From: a virus
Virus record (IMG/VR): IMGVR_UViG_3300042484_001091
Location: 1 to 48,134 of that record
Direction: 5' to 3' (one strand)
DNA: 48,134 nt
Below, piece by piece: positions 1-7,490 of the stretch (the stretch's first letter is position 1; every line of letters starts with the position of its first letter). A model generated the notes under the pieces. It had not been told where the DNA came from. It made no database searches and was given only the letters and a program-made list of their open reading frames with translations. Both the position numbers and the translations under genes were made by a program.

Positions 1-642
1 TCGCATTTCTTCGTTGTAGGTGTATCCACGCCAGTTGCTCCTTGTAGCATATCGCTCGCACAGTTTCATAAACATCAGCGCAAGTTTTTTGGTCATCTCA
101 CCGTGATCCTTAGAAAACTCTCCAGTTTCTAAATCACCTCGCCAGTGGCTGCGGCCCACAATATAAGGCTTCTTGTCTTCGTCCAGTCTGTACTGTTCAA
201 ACGGAGGAAAGTTCACTCGCACATGATTGAGATCCAGCACAGGCACATCCAATATTTCTGCCAGTGGATCCTCTGCCACATCATCTAACTCGAATATGTC
301 TTCTAGTTTTTTGCGTTTGGCTTCGGCCTTGGTAATCTTCTTAGGTGCCATTGGGATGTGATCCCAACAAGTGATTCGAAACACTAAGTCAGTGTTGGGA
401 ATTTTCTTTTGGTCAATCACTTCACCTGTTTCGCGTTTGATACGATCAGCACGATTTTTTCGTGCTTCTACCACTGTGCGTTGATTGATTTTGTCTAGAC
501 TGGGCAGGATCAAATCAAATTGGTGATCCAACACTCGATCTCGATACCAGCAATAGGTGTTCTTGCTGTGGTGTATTTCTTTCAAAATATCACGGTTGTT
601 TAGATAATTGACACGAGGTGCCGCTTTTGGTAATAAAGTCAT
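1..642 (-). CDS. 55: gp55-like late-transcription sigma factor (partial, C-terminus outside window)
   Basis: Read from the reverse strand, this frame starts at the ATG complementary to 640-642 and stays open for 214 codons to the window edge, so the C-terminus is missing. Near the start it has VNYLNNRDILKEI (from residue 11), which resembles the N-terminus of T4 gp55. Residues 189-214 (LMFMKLCERYAT, then NWRGYTYNEEM) resemble the gp55 helix that begins the sigma region 2-like part. Between the two lie about 165 residues, far more than in T4 gp55 (185 residues in total); from memory, aquatic T4-like phages carry similarly long versions. In T4, gp55 directs host RNA polymerase to TAAATA-type late promoters, which occur in this window. 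An AAGGAGA ribosome site (655-661) and a consensus-like promoter lie upstream. It is divergent from the structural block. Identification rests on motif recall, not alignment. Confidence 0.78.
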   Translation of the reverse strand, partial: MTLLPKAAPRVNYLNNRDILKEIHHSKNTYCWYRDRVLDHQFDLILPSLDKINQRTVVEARKNRADRIKRETGEVIDQKKIPNTDLVFRITCWDHIPMAPKKITKAEAKRKKLEDIFELDDVAEDPLAEILDVPVLDLNHVRVNFPPFEQYRLDEDKKPYIVGRSHWRGDLETGEFSKDHGEMTKKLALMFMKLCERYATRSNWRGYTYNEEMR

Positions 643-667
643 GTTATGACAAGGTCTCCTTATTAGG

Positions 668-695
668 ATTGTAGCATATTTACAACAATTGTCAA
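668..695 (-). promoter_or_regulatory. sigma70-type promoter for the gp55-like gene
   Basis: On the minus strand the sequence reads TTGACA (690-695), a 16-base spacer, then TACAAT (668-673). This is nearly a perfect bacterial housekeeping promoter, about 25 bases upstream of the gp55-like start. It suggests the late sigma gene is made by unmodified host polymerase in early or middle infection, before late promoters fire in the opposite direction. Confidence 0.75.
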
Positions 696-705
696 CCTCT
701 TGTTA

Positions 706-734
706 AACTACGCCGTTTTTGTCAGCGGTAAATA
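706..734 (+). promoter_or_regulatory. late promoter with upstream box (copy 1)
   Basis: The 15-base box AACTACGCCGTTTTT occupies 706-720. After exactly eight bases comes TAAATA (729-734, within GGTAAATAA), the T4 late-promoter core. A ribosome site AGGAAA (741-746) and the ATG at 752 follow. The same box and spacing recur at 9506-9534. A start site about six bases after TAAATA would give a short leader containing the ribosome site. The box would lie in the -35 region. The TAAATA core is known for gp55; the box function is inferred. Confidence 0.65.
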
Positions 735-751
735 AGCTATAGGAAACAGAC

Positions 752-2878
752 ATGGCCTACGATCCAAAAAAAGCAGCACTATTTAATCAACTTCGTCAAC
801 AAGGCTTGAGCGAAGATGCCGCCGCCGCTCAGGCAGGAATACCATTGGGAGACGGAAATTATGTAATCAGTGGAAAATTTAATGCTGACGGAACAAGGAA
901 TCCAAACCCTGGTACCATGGGCGCTGACGTACAAGGATCCGGCAAAGTTGCCGGTCGTGATTTTGATGTAATAAGCGCAGCCGACCAGGCAGAAAGTGCT
1001 AGGTTTGACCAAGGACTTCAAAGTTCACCAAACTTTGAACAAGTTGATTTTCAGGTAGAAGCCAAAAATCCACCTGGCAAAGTAACACCAATCAACTACA
1101 ACACTACCAGTACAGAAAATGTAAGTGGCGGCGGATCTACTGAAACTATTGCTGGCCCACGCACTCCTACAAGAGAGAGTCAAGCATTTGCTACTGCTGC
1201 CTCTGCAAAGCAAGCTGAAATTAATCAGTTCTACAAAGACAACCCCAGCAACTATGTTCGCGAACGCCAAGGCCTACCTCTTCTAACACCAGAAGAAGAA
1301 GCAGCAAACAATGCACAAGCAGCAGAACTTCGGAAGCAAAAAGCTGCATTAGTTGACAAACAAGTAGACGCTGAAACTCCGGGCACCCCAACAGTTATAA
1401 CAACACCAAACACTACCACCACCACACAAACTGTGACCAGTGGAACCACCGCAGTAAACACTCCGGTGCAGGCACCAGCTGGTGATGATCCAGCAATAAA
1501 TCAACAAACTGAAATACAACTTGGTACTACTCTAAGTAATCCAGTACGTGCAACTGCCACCAGTCCGCTGCCAGCTGATGGTGATGAAGCACTGGCTGCT
1601 GCTCAAGCCGAACAAGAACTTATTGACTTACGCATAGCTGCCGAATCAGCCACTCCTGTTGATTCAGTTACTGAAGGCCTATTGTTAGAACAAGAACAAC
1701 TGAGACAATTCCAAGCTGATGAAGAACTCAGTGCTAGATTGGATCGTGCAGCCGATGTTCCTCTAACTGATGAAGACGCCGCTTTACAAGCACAAGAACT
1801 TGCTGACTTACGTATAGCTGCTGAATCTGCATCACCAGTTGATACTGATCCAGATGGCTTGTTGGCACAACAAGAAGCAATTCGTCAAGCACAAGACGCC
1901 GCTGATCTCAGTACCGCACTTACCTACGAAGCCGCGCCGGTTCCGTTGTCTGCATTGAATGAATCTGAGTTTGGCGCAACAAATGTGGTGCAAAATCAAG
2001 CTGATGTAGATGCCAATAACTCTGTGGCTCGTGGTGCTACTAACCGAGCTCAACAACAAAGCACACTGCAAACTCGTGTGAATCAACCTGCGGCAGCTGA
2101 TTGGCGTGTGAGATTGAGCTTGGCTCCAAATGCTACCTATCTTTATCGAGCAGCCAGTCCAGGCATACTTGCACCTCTAGCTGCTACCAATGGCGTGATA
2201 TTTCCATATACACCTAGCATTGACACCAGTTACACTGCCAACTACGACAAAACAGATCTAACACACAGTAACTATAGAGGTTATTTTTATAAGAGTAGTT
2301 CAATTAATGATGTAAACATTCGCGGAACTTTTACTGCACAAGACACAAGAGAAGCACAGTACTTGTTGGCAGTGATACATTTCTTTAGGTCTGTTACAAA
2401 AATGTTTTACGGTCAAGATGCTGAAGCTGGTACACCTCCACCATTGGTATACCTGTCGGGACTTGGTCAGTATCAGTTTAACAATCACCCTTGTGTGGTC
2501 ACAAGTTTCACCTACAATCTTCCAACAGATGTAGACTATATTCGTGCCAATGGATTTAACAACATTGGATTGAACTTGGAAAATCGTAGAACTCAAAGTT
2601 CAGGACCATCCGTAGGTGGCAGTTTGGGCACTGTGATAGCTATCATTGATAGATTAAATAATGCAGGATTAAAAAATAAGTCACTAACTGATGTTCCTAG
2701 CCCTGGTGCTGTCAATCAAAATGTAACCAATCAAAATTCTGTCAACAGCACTTACGTACCTACCAAAATGGACATTTCTATTCAACTGTATCCAATACAG
2801 ACTCGCACACAAGTCAGTCAACAGTTTAGCCTAAGAAGTTTTGCCAATGGTGATTTACTCAAGGGAGGATTCTGGTAA
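752..2878 (+). CDS. gp48-like baseplate / tail-tube cap structural protein
   Basis: This 708-residue protein is the first gene of the rightward structural block. The N-terminal 440 residues are low-complexity (Thr, Gln, Ala and Glu rich) and include a tandem repeat of about 62 residues (278-400). The folded part appears to be residues 440-708, from WRVRLSLAPN to an end (FSLRSFANGDLLKGGFW) that recalls the C-terminus of gp48-family tail-tube cap proteins of T4-like aquatic phages. Position directly before a gp53-like gene supports a baseplate role. T4 gp48 is about half this length, so the extra mass is the N-terminal extension. ATG 752 has AGGAAA upstream and a late promoter. The stop codon overlaps the next start (TAATG). 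The CDS is certain; the gp48 assignment is by position and C-terminal resemblance, and a gp54-like or other hub role is possible. Confidence 0.6.
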   Translation: MAYDPKKAALFNQLRQQGLSEDAAAAQAGIPLGDGNYVISGKFNADGTRNPNPGTMGADVQGSGKVAGRDFDVISAADQAESARFDQGLQSSPNFEQVDFQVEAKNPPGKVTPINYNTTSTENVSGGGSTETIAGPRTPTRESQAFATAASAKQAEINQFYKDNPSNYVRERQGLPLLTPEEEAANNAQAAELRKQKAALVDKQVDAETPGTPTVITTPNTTTTTQTVTSGTTAVNTPVQAPAGDDPAINQQTEIQLGTTLSNPVRATATSPLPADGDEALAAAQAEQELIDLRIAAESATPVDSVTEGLLLEQEQLRQFQADEELSARLDRAADVPLTDEDAALQAQELADLRIAAESASPVDTDPDGLLAQQEAIRQAQDAADLSTALTYEAAPVPLSALNESEFGATNVVQNQADVDANNSVARGATNRAQQQSTLQTRVNQPAAADWRVRLSLAPNATYLYRAASPGILAPLAATNGVIFPYTPSIDTSYTANYDKTDLTHSNYRGYFYKSSSINDVNIRGTFTAQDTREAQYLLAVIHFFRSVTKMFYGQDAEAGTPPPLVYLSGLGQYQFNNHPCVVTSFTYNLPTDVDYIRANGFNNIGLNLENRRTQSSGPSVGGSLGTVIAIIDRLNNAGLKNKSLTDVPSPGAVNQNVTNQNSVNSTYVPTKMDISIQLYPIQTRTQVSQQFSLRSFANGDLLKGGFW
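1583..1951 (+). repeat. diverged tandem repeat of about 186 bases inside the gp48-like gene
   Basis: Two consecutive units (1583-1768 and 1769-1951) encode similar Glu/Ala/Gln-rich segments of 61-62 residues. Both contain DLRIAAESA, then PVD, then a GLL or GLLA step and a Q-rich helix. The DNA copies have drifted at many third positions, so the duplication is not recent. The composition suggests helical, possibly coiled-coil, spacer segments. Confidence 0.75.
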
Positions 2879-3180
2879 TGGCTGTTTCATATCCTAGTAC
2901 CAGTGCATATTTTACCACGGGCTTCAATCAATTTTACTTGGACCTCATGGTCAATCGACCTATTCCTAAAGAAAGCGATGATAAGTTGTGGATTATAAAT
3001 GTCACCTATCAATATCGACCAGACTTGTTGGCCTACGACTTGTATGGCGATGCTGGCCTGTGGTGGGTGTTTTATCAACGCAATCCTAATACTCTAACTG
3101 CACCTCCCTTGGACTTTGCTACCAATACTAAAATTTATCTTCCAAAGATCACCACATTACGATCAACTTTGGGATTCTAA
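2878..3180 (+). CDS. 53: gp53-like baseplate wedge protein
   Basis: This short protein (100 residues) contains YQYRPDLLAYDLYGDAGLWW at residues 45-64, followed by VFYQRNPN. The pattern of a charged/Pro turn, an A-x-x-x-Y-G-D/N step and an aromatic W-V stretch matches the core of T4 gp53 (PEELANAIYGNPQLYWVLL), which joins wedge subunits in the baseplate. It ends with a short segment (IYLPKITTL) common in compact gp53 versions of aquatic phages. It is about half the length of T4 gp53 (196 residues). Its ATG overlaps the stop of the upstream gene, indicating coupled translation, and the hub-like gene starts three bases after its stop. The family resemblance was seen by eye; no profile search was possible. 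Confidence 0.72.
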   Translation: MAVSYPSTSAYFTTGFNQFYLDLMVNRPIPKESDDKLWIINVTYQYRPDLLAYDLYGDAGLWWVFYQRNPNTLTAPPLDFATNTKIYLPKITTLRSTLGF

Positions 3181-3183
3181 CAC

Positions 3184-5955
3184 ATGGCCACCAGTCCAGA
3201 AACTACTCCTACTACCAATGCAGGTGACGGTGATCGAGGCACCACTGCTCCTGTAAGAACATTTACTCAAACACAAGCTACGTCATTTGCTGATCCAAGG
3301 CTACTGACAAATTCTACTGGTGGTATTAATACTGTCACTGGTGAAGCCATTAATACCGCTCCGCCAACCAGTCCAGGTGTTGGCCAATATGATGATGCAA
3401 CAGGTGGCGCCGGTACAAATGTTGATCAAACACCAAGCAATGATGCTGGATCAACATACGGTGGTGCCACACAAGAAGAATTTGATGCAATTGCCAAAGC
3501 ACAACAAGGCACAGTGACAGGTGCATTAAACAGCAACAGTCGTAGACAAATTGTACCTCGTGGCAACATACTAGATAGATTTGCCAGTTATACCTATCGT
3601 GCCAGCGTGTATCTTATGAATCCTCAAGAATACGCACAGCTAGTTAGAAGCAATAAAAAAAATATAAACGGTTACAATTTATTATTTCAAAGTGGTGGAG
3701 CACCAGCTGGCAAAGGTGGCTTTACAGGTGCATTAAATGCAAATGCTAACGATGCAACTGGCGGTGCCAACACAATCAATATTAATGCAGCAGATGCAGG
3801 GCGTAATCCTGCGTTTCCAGTAGATTTTTATATTGACAGCATCACTATTAACAATTTGATTCAAGGCAAGAGCACAGGTACAGCACACACTGTATCTGGA
3901 TTGAAGTTCACGGTGATTGAACCAATGGGTATTACATTGATTGATAGAATATATCAGGCTGTGCAAGATCACGCTCCTAAAGAAGAAGGCACAGGAAAAA
4001 TAAATTATTCTACAGCGCAATATCTCATGGTGTTGCGATGGTATGGATATGACATTGATGGCAACTTGATCAAAGGTGGTCCAACACTCAGTGATCCAAA
4101 TGCTGTGGTAGAAAAATTTATTCCATTTTGTATCAATAGTATCAATTGGTCAGTTGGTAAATCATTAGTCACTTATGATTTTGATTGTACACCAGTAGGA
4201 CAAATTATTGGTGGCGGAACACGTCGTGGCACTGTGCCATATGATATTCAACTCAGCAGCGGAACTGTAGCTGGAATACTAGGTGGCTCTGCAATATATA
4301 CAAATACAACAGCCGCGACTGCCGCTGCCCCTGGCGCCTCTACTACAATTACCCCTGTGTTGCAAGGAGAGTTCGGAGAAGAAACAACAACTACTCCGCC
4401 GCCTCCCAAAGCCAATGCAGCCGGTAATCCTAGCAAAATTATCAAAGCTGGACTTATGGGTGCATTGAATGAATTCAATCAACAGTTGACTAACGGCGCC
4501 AGACCAATATATCAGTATCCAGATCAATATGAAATAGTTTTTGCCGGAGAAGCCAAACAACTCATTGGTGATGCAACAATTGTGTTACCAGGCACAAAAA
4601 AAGAAGCTAATAAAACTTCAATGGGTGTGGTTCCAACAAAGGATGCCAGAGCCGCCAGTCCTGACACAGATCAAAAAAATATTACACAATCTACCAAAAG
4701 CATTGTTGCCGGACAGCCTGTAGTACAAGTAATCGAAGAAGTTATTAGAAACAGCAGTTACGTTACCAGTCAACAACTGACACAAATCAATCCTCTTACC
4801 AACGAAGAAGAATCAAATCCTACTGCCAGAAACAAACCTGTAAACTGGTTTAGAATAAATTTTGAAGCAGTTCCAACCAAGCCAGATAATTTACGGAATG
4901 ATTATGCATACAAGATACGTTATATCATCAGCGTTTATAAACTTGACAAATATGATAGCAAATATTTTCCCGTAGGAACTTTTAGAGGGGTCCATAAAAG
5001 TTATCCTTGGTGGTTTACTGGAAAAAATACCTCAATTATTGATTATCAAGAAACTTTAAATTCAGCTTATACCATGTTGGTTAGCGGTAGCAATCCTCAA
5101 GACTCTTCAGCCGAAGTTGAAAGAAGAAAAGTTGCAGCCTCCATGCGAGATTTGGTAATTTACTCATATGGTGCTACTAGTAGCGAATCCATGCAAGGCA
5201 GTAAAGAACGAGGTAACGAGGCAGCAGCCAATATGGCAGACAGTTTGTATGCCAGTGCAGATCTTGGCACTACTAAGATGCGTATCATTGGTGATCCTGC
5301 ATGGATTCAACAAGGCAGCCTTAGTGGAAGCATTAACGCAGAAAATCTTGACACCAGCAGTTTTTTGCCTGACGGTACAATCAACTATGATGCTGAACAA
5401 ATATTATTTGAAGTCAATTGGAATAGACCGGAAGATTACGATCTTGGCACAGGACTAAGCACTCCTAATGGTAAAAAAACTCCTATCAGCAGAGTATACA
5501 TAGCATCATCTGTCACTAGTGAATTCAGACAAGGTAAATTTGAACAAACCATCGAAGGGCTGTTGTTTAATTTACCAAAACCAGACGGATCAAACAAGGC
5601 AATAACTGCCCCATTGCCTGTGAAACAAGTTGATCGAGGAAATGCAAGATCTGACGAACAAATACGATTGGCTCTTGCCGCTGATGCAGCAAAACGAGCA
5701 GGAAATAGCAGTAACTCTACTGCGTTGGCACCACAATTGAATGTAAATCCCAGCAGTAATTTGCCACAAACTATAACTACAGCACCACCTGGTCCCAATG
5801 ATGGTGCAGTACCCGCTCCACCACCCGCTCCACCAACTTCGGGCAGCGGAGAAAATTTAGACGTAGGAGATCCGTTTGTGCCACCAGGTCGATTGTCTGG
5901 AGATTCCATAGAAGGCGTTCAATCAACTCCACAAATTATATCAAGAGATTGGTAA
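3184..5955 (+). CDS. large baseplate hub-like structural protein
   Basis: This is a 923-residue protein between gp53-like and gp5-like genes. The first 115 residues are Thr/Gly/Ala-rich. A folded part begins near residue 125 (ILDRFASYTYRASVYLMNP) and continues past residue 345 (SVGKSLVTYDFDCTPVGQI). A Thr/Ala/Pro-rich linker follows near residues 370-415, then a second folded part (about 420-830) with WFRINFEAVPTKPDN and HKSYPWWFTGKNT. The last 70 residues are Pro/Ala-rich. This layout is familiar from unnamed virion proteins encoded beside gp5 in T4-like aquatic phages, where a hub role (T4 gp27-like) is plausible because gp5 must sit on a hub. I see no specific motif proving gp27 homology. 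Codon use is like its neighbours. The ATG at 3184 has no obvious Shine-Dalgarno sequence and probably depends on coupling to the gp53-like gene. Confidence 0.6.
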   Translation: MATSPETTPTTNAGDGDRGTTAPVRTFTQTQATSFADPRLLTNSTGGINTVTGEAINTAPPTSPGVGQYDDATGGAGTNVDQTPSNDAGSTYGGATQEEFDAIAKAQQGTVTGALNSNSRRQIVPRGNILDRFASYTYRASVYLMNPQEYAQLVRSNKKNINGYNLLFQSGGAPAGKGGFTGALNANANDATGGANTININAADAGRNPAFPVDFYIDSITINNLIQGKSTGTAHTVSGLKFTVIEPMGITLIDRIYQAVQDHAPKEEGTGKINYSTAQYLMVLRWYGYDIDGNLIKGGPTLSDPNAVVEKFIPFCINSINWSVGKSLVTYDFDCTPVGQIIGGGTRRGTVPYDIQLSSGTVAGILGGSAIYTNTTAATAAAPGASTTITPVLQGEFGEETTTTPPPPKANAAGNPSKIIKAGLMGALNEFNQQLTNGARPIYQYPDQYEIVFAGEAKQLIGDATIVLPGTKKEANKTSMGVVPTKDARAASPDTDQKNITQSTKSIVAGQPVVQVIEEVIRNSSYVTSQQLTQINPLTNEEESNPTARNKPVNWFRINFEAVPTKPDNLRNDYAYKIRYIISVYKLDKYDSKYFPVGTFRGVHKSYPWWFTGKNTSIIDYQETLNSAYTMLVSGSNPQDSSAEVERRKVAASMRDLVIYSYGATSSESMQGSKERGNEAAANMADSLYASADLGTTKMRIIGDPAWIQQGSLSGSINAENLDTSSFLPDGTINYDAEQILFEVNWNRPEDYDLGTGLSTPNGKKTPISRVYIASSVTSEFRQGKFEQTIEGLLFNLPKPDGSNKAITAPLPVKQVDRGNARSDEQIRLALAADAAKRAGNSSNSTALAPQLNVNPSSNLPQTITTAPPGPNDGAVPAPPPAPPTSGSGENLDVGDPFVPPGRLSGDSIEGVQSTPQIISRDW

Positions 5956-5975
5956 GAGATTATTAAGGACTAACA

Positions 5976-7490
5976 ATGGCAGAGCAAATTCAACGCAGTA
6001 GAGGACGCAGTCAAAATTATAAAATGGACCGAGGTGGTGTACCTGCGGAATTTGGTCCTTTCTACGGCATTGTAAAAAATACCAATGATTCAATAAGATC
6101 AGGGCGCATACAAGTATACATTACAGCATTTAGTGACGGTGATGAAAATGACGAAACCAAATGGACTACAGTAAATTACATGCCGCAGTTCTTTGGATCA
6201 ACACCATACAATCCTGCCAAGCAAGGGGTGGGCTCATACATTGACGGTAATTCCAACAGTTATGGCATGTGGTTCACTCCGCCTGATGTGGGAATCACAG
6301 TGCTGTGTGTGTTTGTAAATGGTGACCGCAGTCAAGGCTATTACATTGGCACAGCACCTGATCAAAGCATAGGACACATGGTTCCTGCCATTGGCGCTGC
6401 ACCAGTTGCTACTCAAGTAATTGCAGAAAATGCAAATCAAGCGGTATATTTTAAAGGAGCATCGCAATTACCAGTGGTTGAAATCAACACCAATAATCTT
6501 GCTCTTGAAGAAAATGCTAGATTTTTTGATGCTCCTAAGCCCATACAAAGTGTAGTTTCGGAAACCATGTTTCGTCAAGGCTTGATTAAAGATCCACAAC
6601 GTGGTCCTATATCGAGTAGCAGTCAGAGAGAAAGTCCCAGTGCTGTGTTTGGTGTTAGCACACCCGGACCAGCGGTGTATCAAGGTGGCATGAAACTGGG
6701 GGAAATACAACGAAAAGTTCAAACTGGACAATTGAAACCTCAAGATCTCAATGTGATTGGTCGTGTGGGTGGTCATAGCATTGTGATGGATGATGGCGAT
6801 GTTGATGGCAATACCAGACTGATACGATTTAGAACCACAGCTGGTCATCAAATCACAATGAGTGACAGCGGAGACTTCTTTTACATCACTCATGCCAATG
6901 GCCTGGCTTGGTTTGAACTTGGCGCACAAGGCACGCTAGATGTGTATGCCACAAACTCAATCAACTTGCGCACACGTGGCGACATTAACTTGCATGCTGA
7001 TAGAGACATCAACATGTATGCTGGCGGCAGTATCAAAGCCAAGGCTGCAGAAGATATTACTTTGCAAGCTGATGCAGACCTTACAGCTATTGCACAACAA
7101 AATTTAAAACTATACAGCAAAAATTACATTGGTATAAAGGCCGACGGCAGTTTGGCATTACAAAGTGCTAGTGGAAGTTGGAACGGTGGCAGTGCATTAA
7201 AATTTACCGCAGGCGGTATTGATCTCAACGGACCAGCAGCTGACTCGGTATCAGCGCCCAACAACTTGACCACAACTGTTTTAGATGATACTACATTTAG
7301 TAGTGCCACTGGTTGGACAGTCAAAACAGGTGGCCTAGACAGTATTGTGACGCGAGCACCCACGCACGAACCATATCCCTATCACAACAAAGGCGTGGAC
7401 ATTGAAATTCCACTAGAAGCAGGGCAGCCGCCGCCTAATCCCAGTGCAGTGCCTATTCCAGCTGGCATAGAAATAACTAGAAGATCATGA
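5976..7490 (+). CDS. 5: gp5-like baseplate spike (OB-fold and beta-helix, no lysozyme domain)
   Basis: This 504-residue protein has two recognisable parts. Residues 18-130 (FGPFYGIVKNTNDSIRSGRI, then VGITVLCVFVNGD and GYYIGTAPDQ) look like the OB-fold that in T4 gp5 plugs the spike into the hub. Residues about 265-400 begin with GGHSIVMDDGD and GHQITMSDSGD and run into repeats of the form DINLHA, DINMYAGG, DITLQADA. These are typical of the triple-stranded beta-helix needle in gp5/VgrG proteins. The lysozyme domain that separates the two in T4 is absent, so this spike probably punctures without digesting peptidoglycan. The C-terminus is Pro-rich and could meet a tip protein. AAGGA upstream supports ATG 5976. 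The stop overlaps the next ATG (ATGA). Confidence 0.82.
   Translation: MAEQIQRSRGRSQNYKMDRGGVPAEFGPFYGIVKNTNDSIRSGRIQVYITAFSDGDENDETKWTTVNYMPQFFGSTPYNPAKQGVGSYIDGNSNSYGMWFTPPDVGITVLCVFVNGDRSQGYYIGTAPDQSIGHMVPAIGAAPVATQVIAENANQAVYFKGASQLPVVEINTNNLALEENARFFDAPKPIQSVVSETMFRQGLIKDPQRGPISSSSQRESPSAVFGVSTPGPAVYQGGMKLGEIQRKVQTGQLKPQDLNVIGRVGGHSIVMDDGDVDGNTRLIRFRTTAGHQITMSDSGDFFYITHANGLAWFELGAQGTLDVYATNSINLRTRGDINLHADRDINMYAGGSIKAKAAEDITLQADADLTAIAQQNLKLYSKNYIGIKADGSLALQSASGSWNGGSALKFTAGGIDLNGPAADSVSAPNNLTTTVLDDTTFSSATGWTVKTGGLDSIVTRAPTHEPYPYHNKGVDIEIPLEAGQPPPNPSAVPIPAGIEITRRS

Noticed and set aside
706-720. AACTACGCCGTTTTT as an intrinsic terminator
   Set aside because: Its only self-complementarity is ACG-C-CGT, too short for a terminator stem, and at the first site no rightward transcript comes from the left. 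Its fixed spacing to TAAATA favours a promoter element.
5436-5909. Minus-strand ORF of 157 residues opposite the hub-like gene
   Set aside because: It is antisense to a Pro/Ala/Thr-rich coding end that keeps reverse frames open. It has no family resemblance, promoter or ribosome site.
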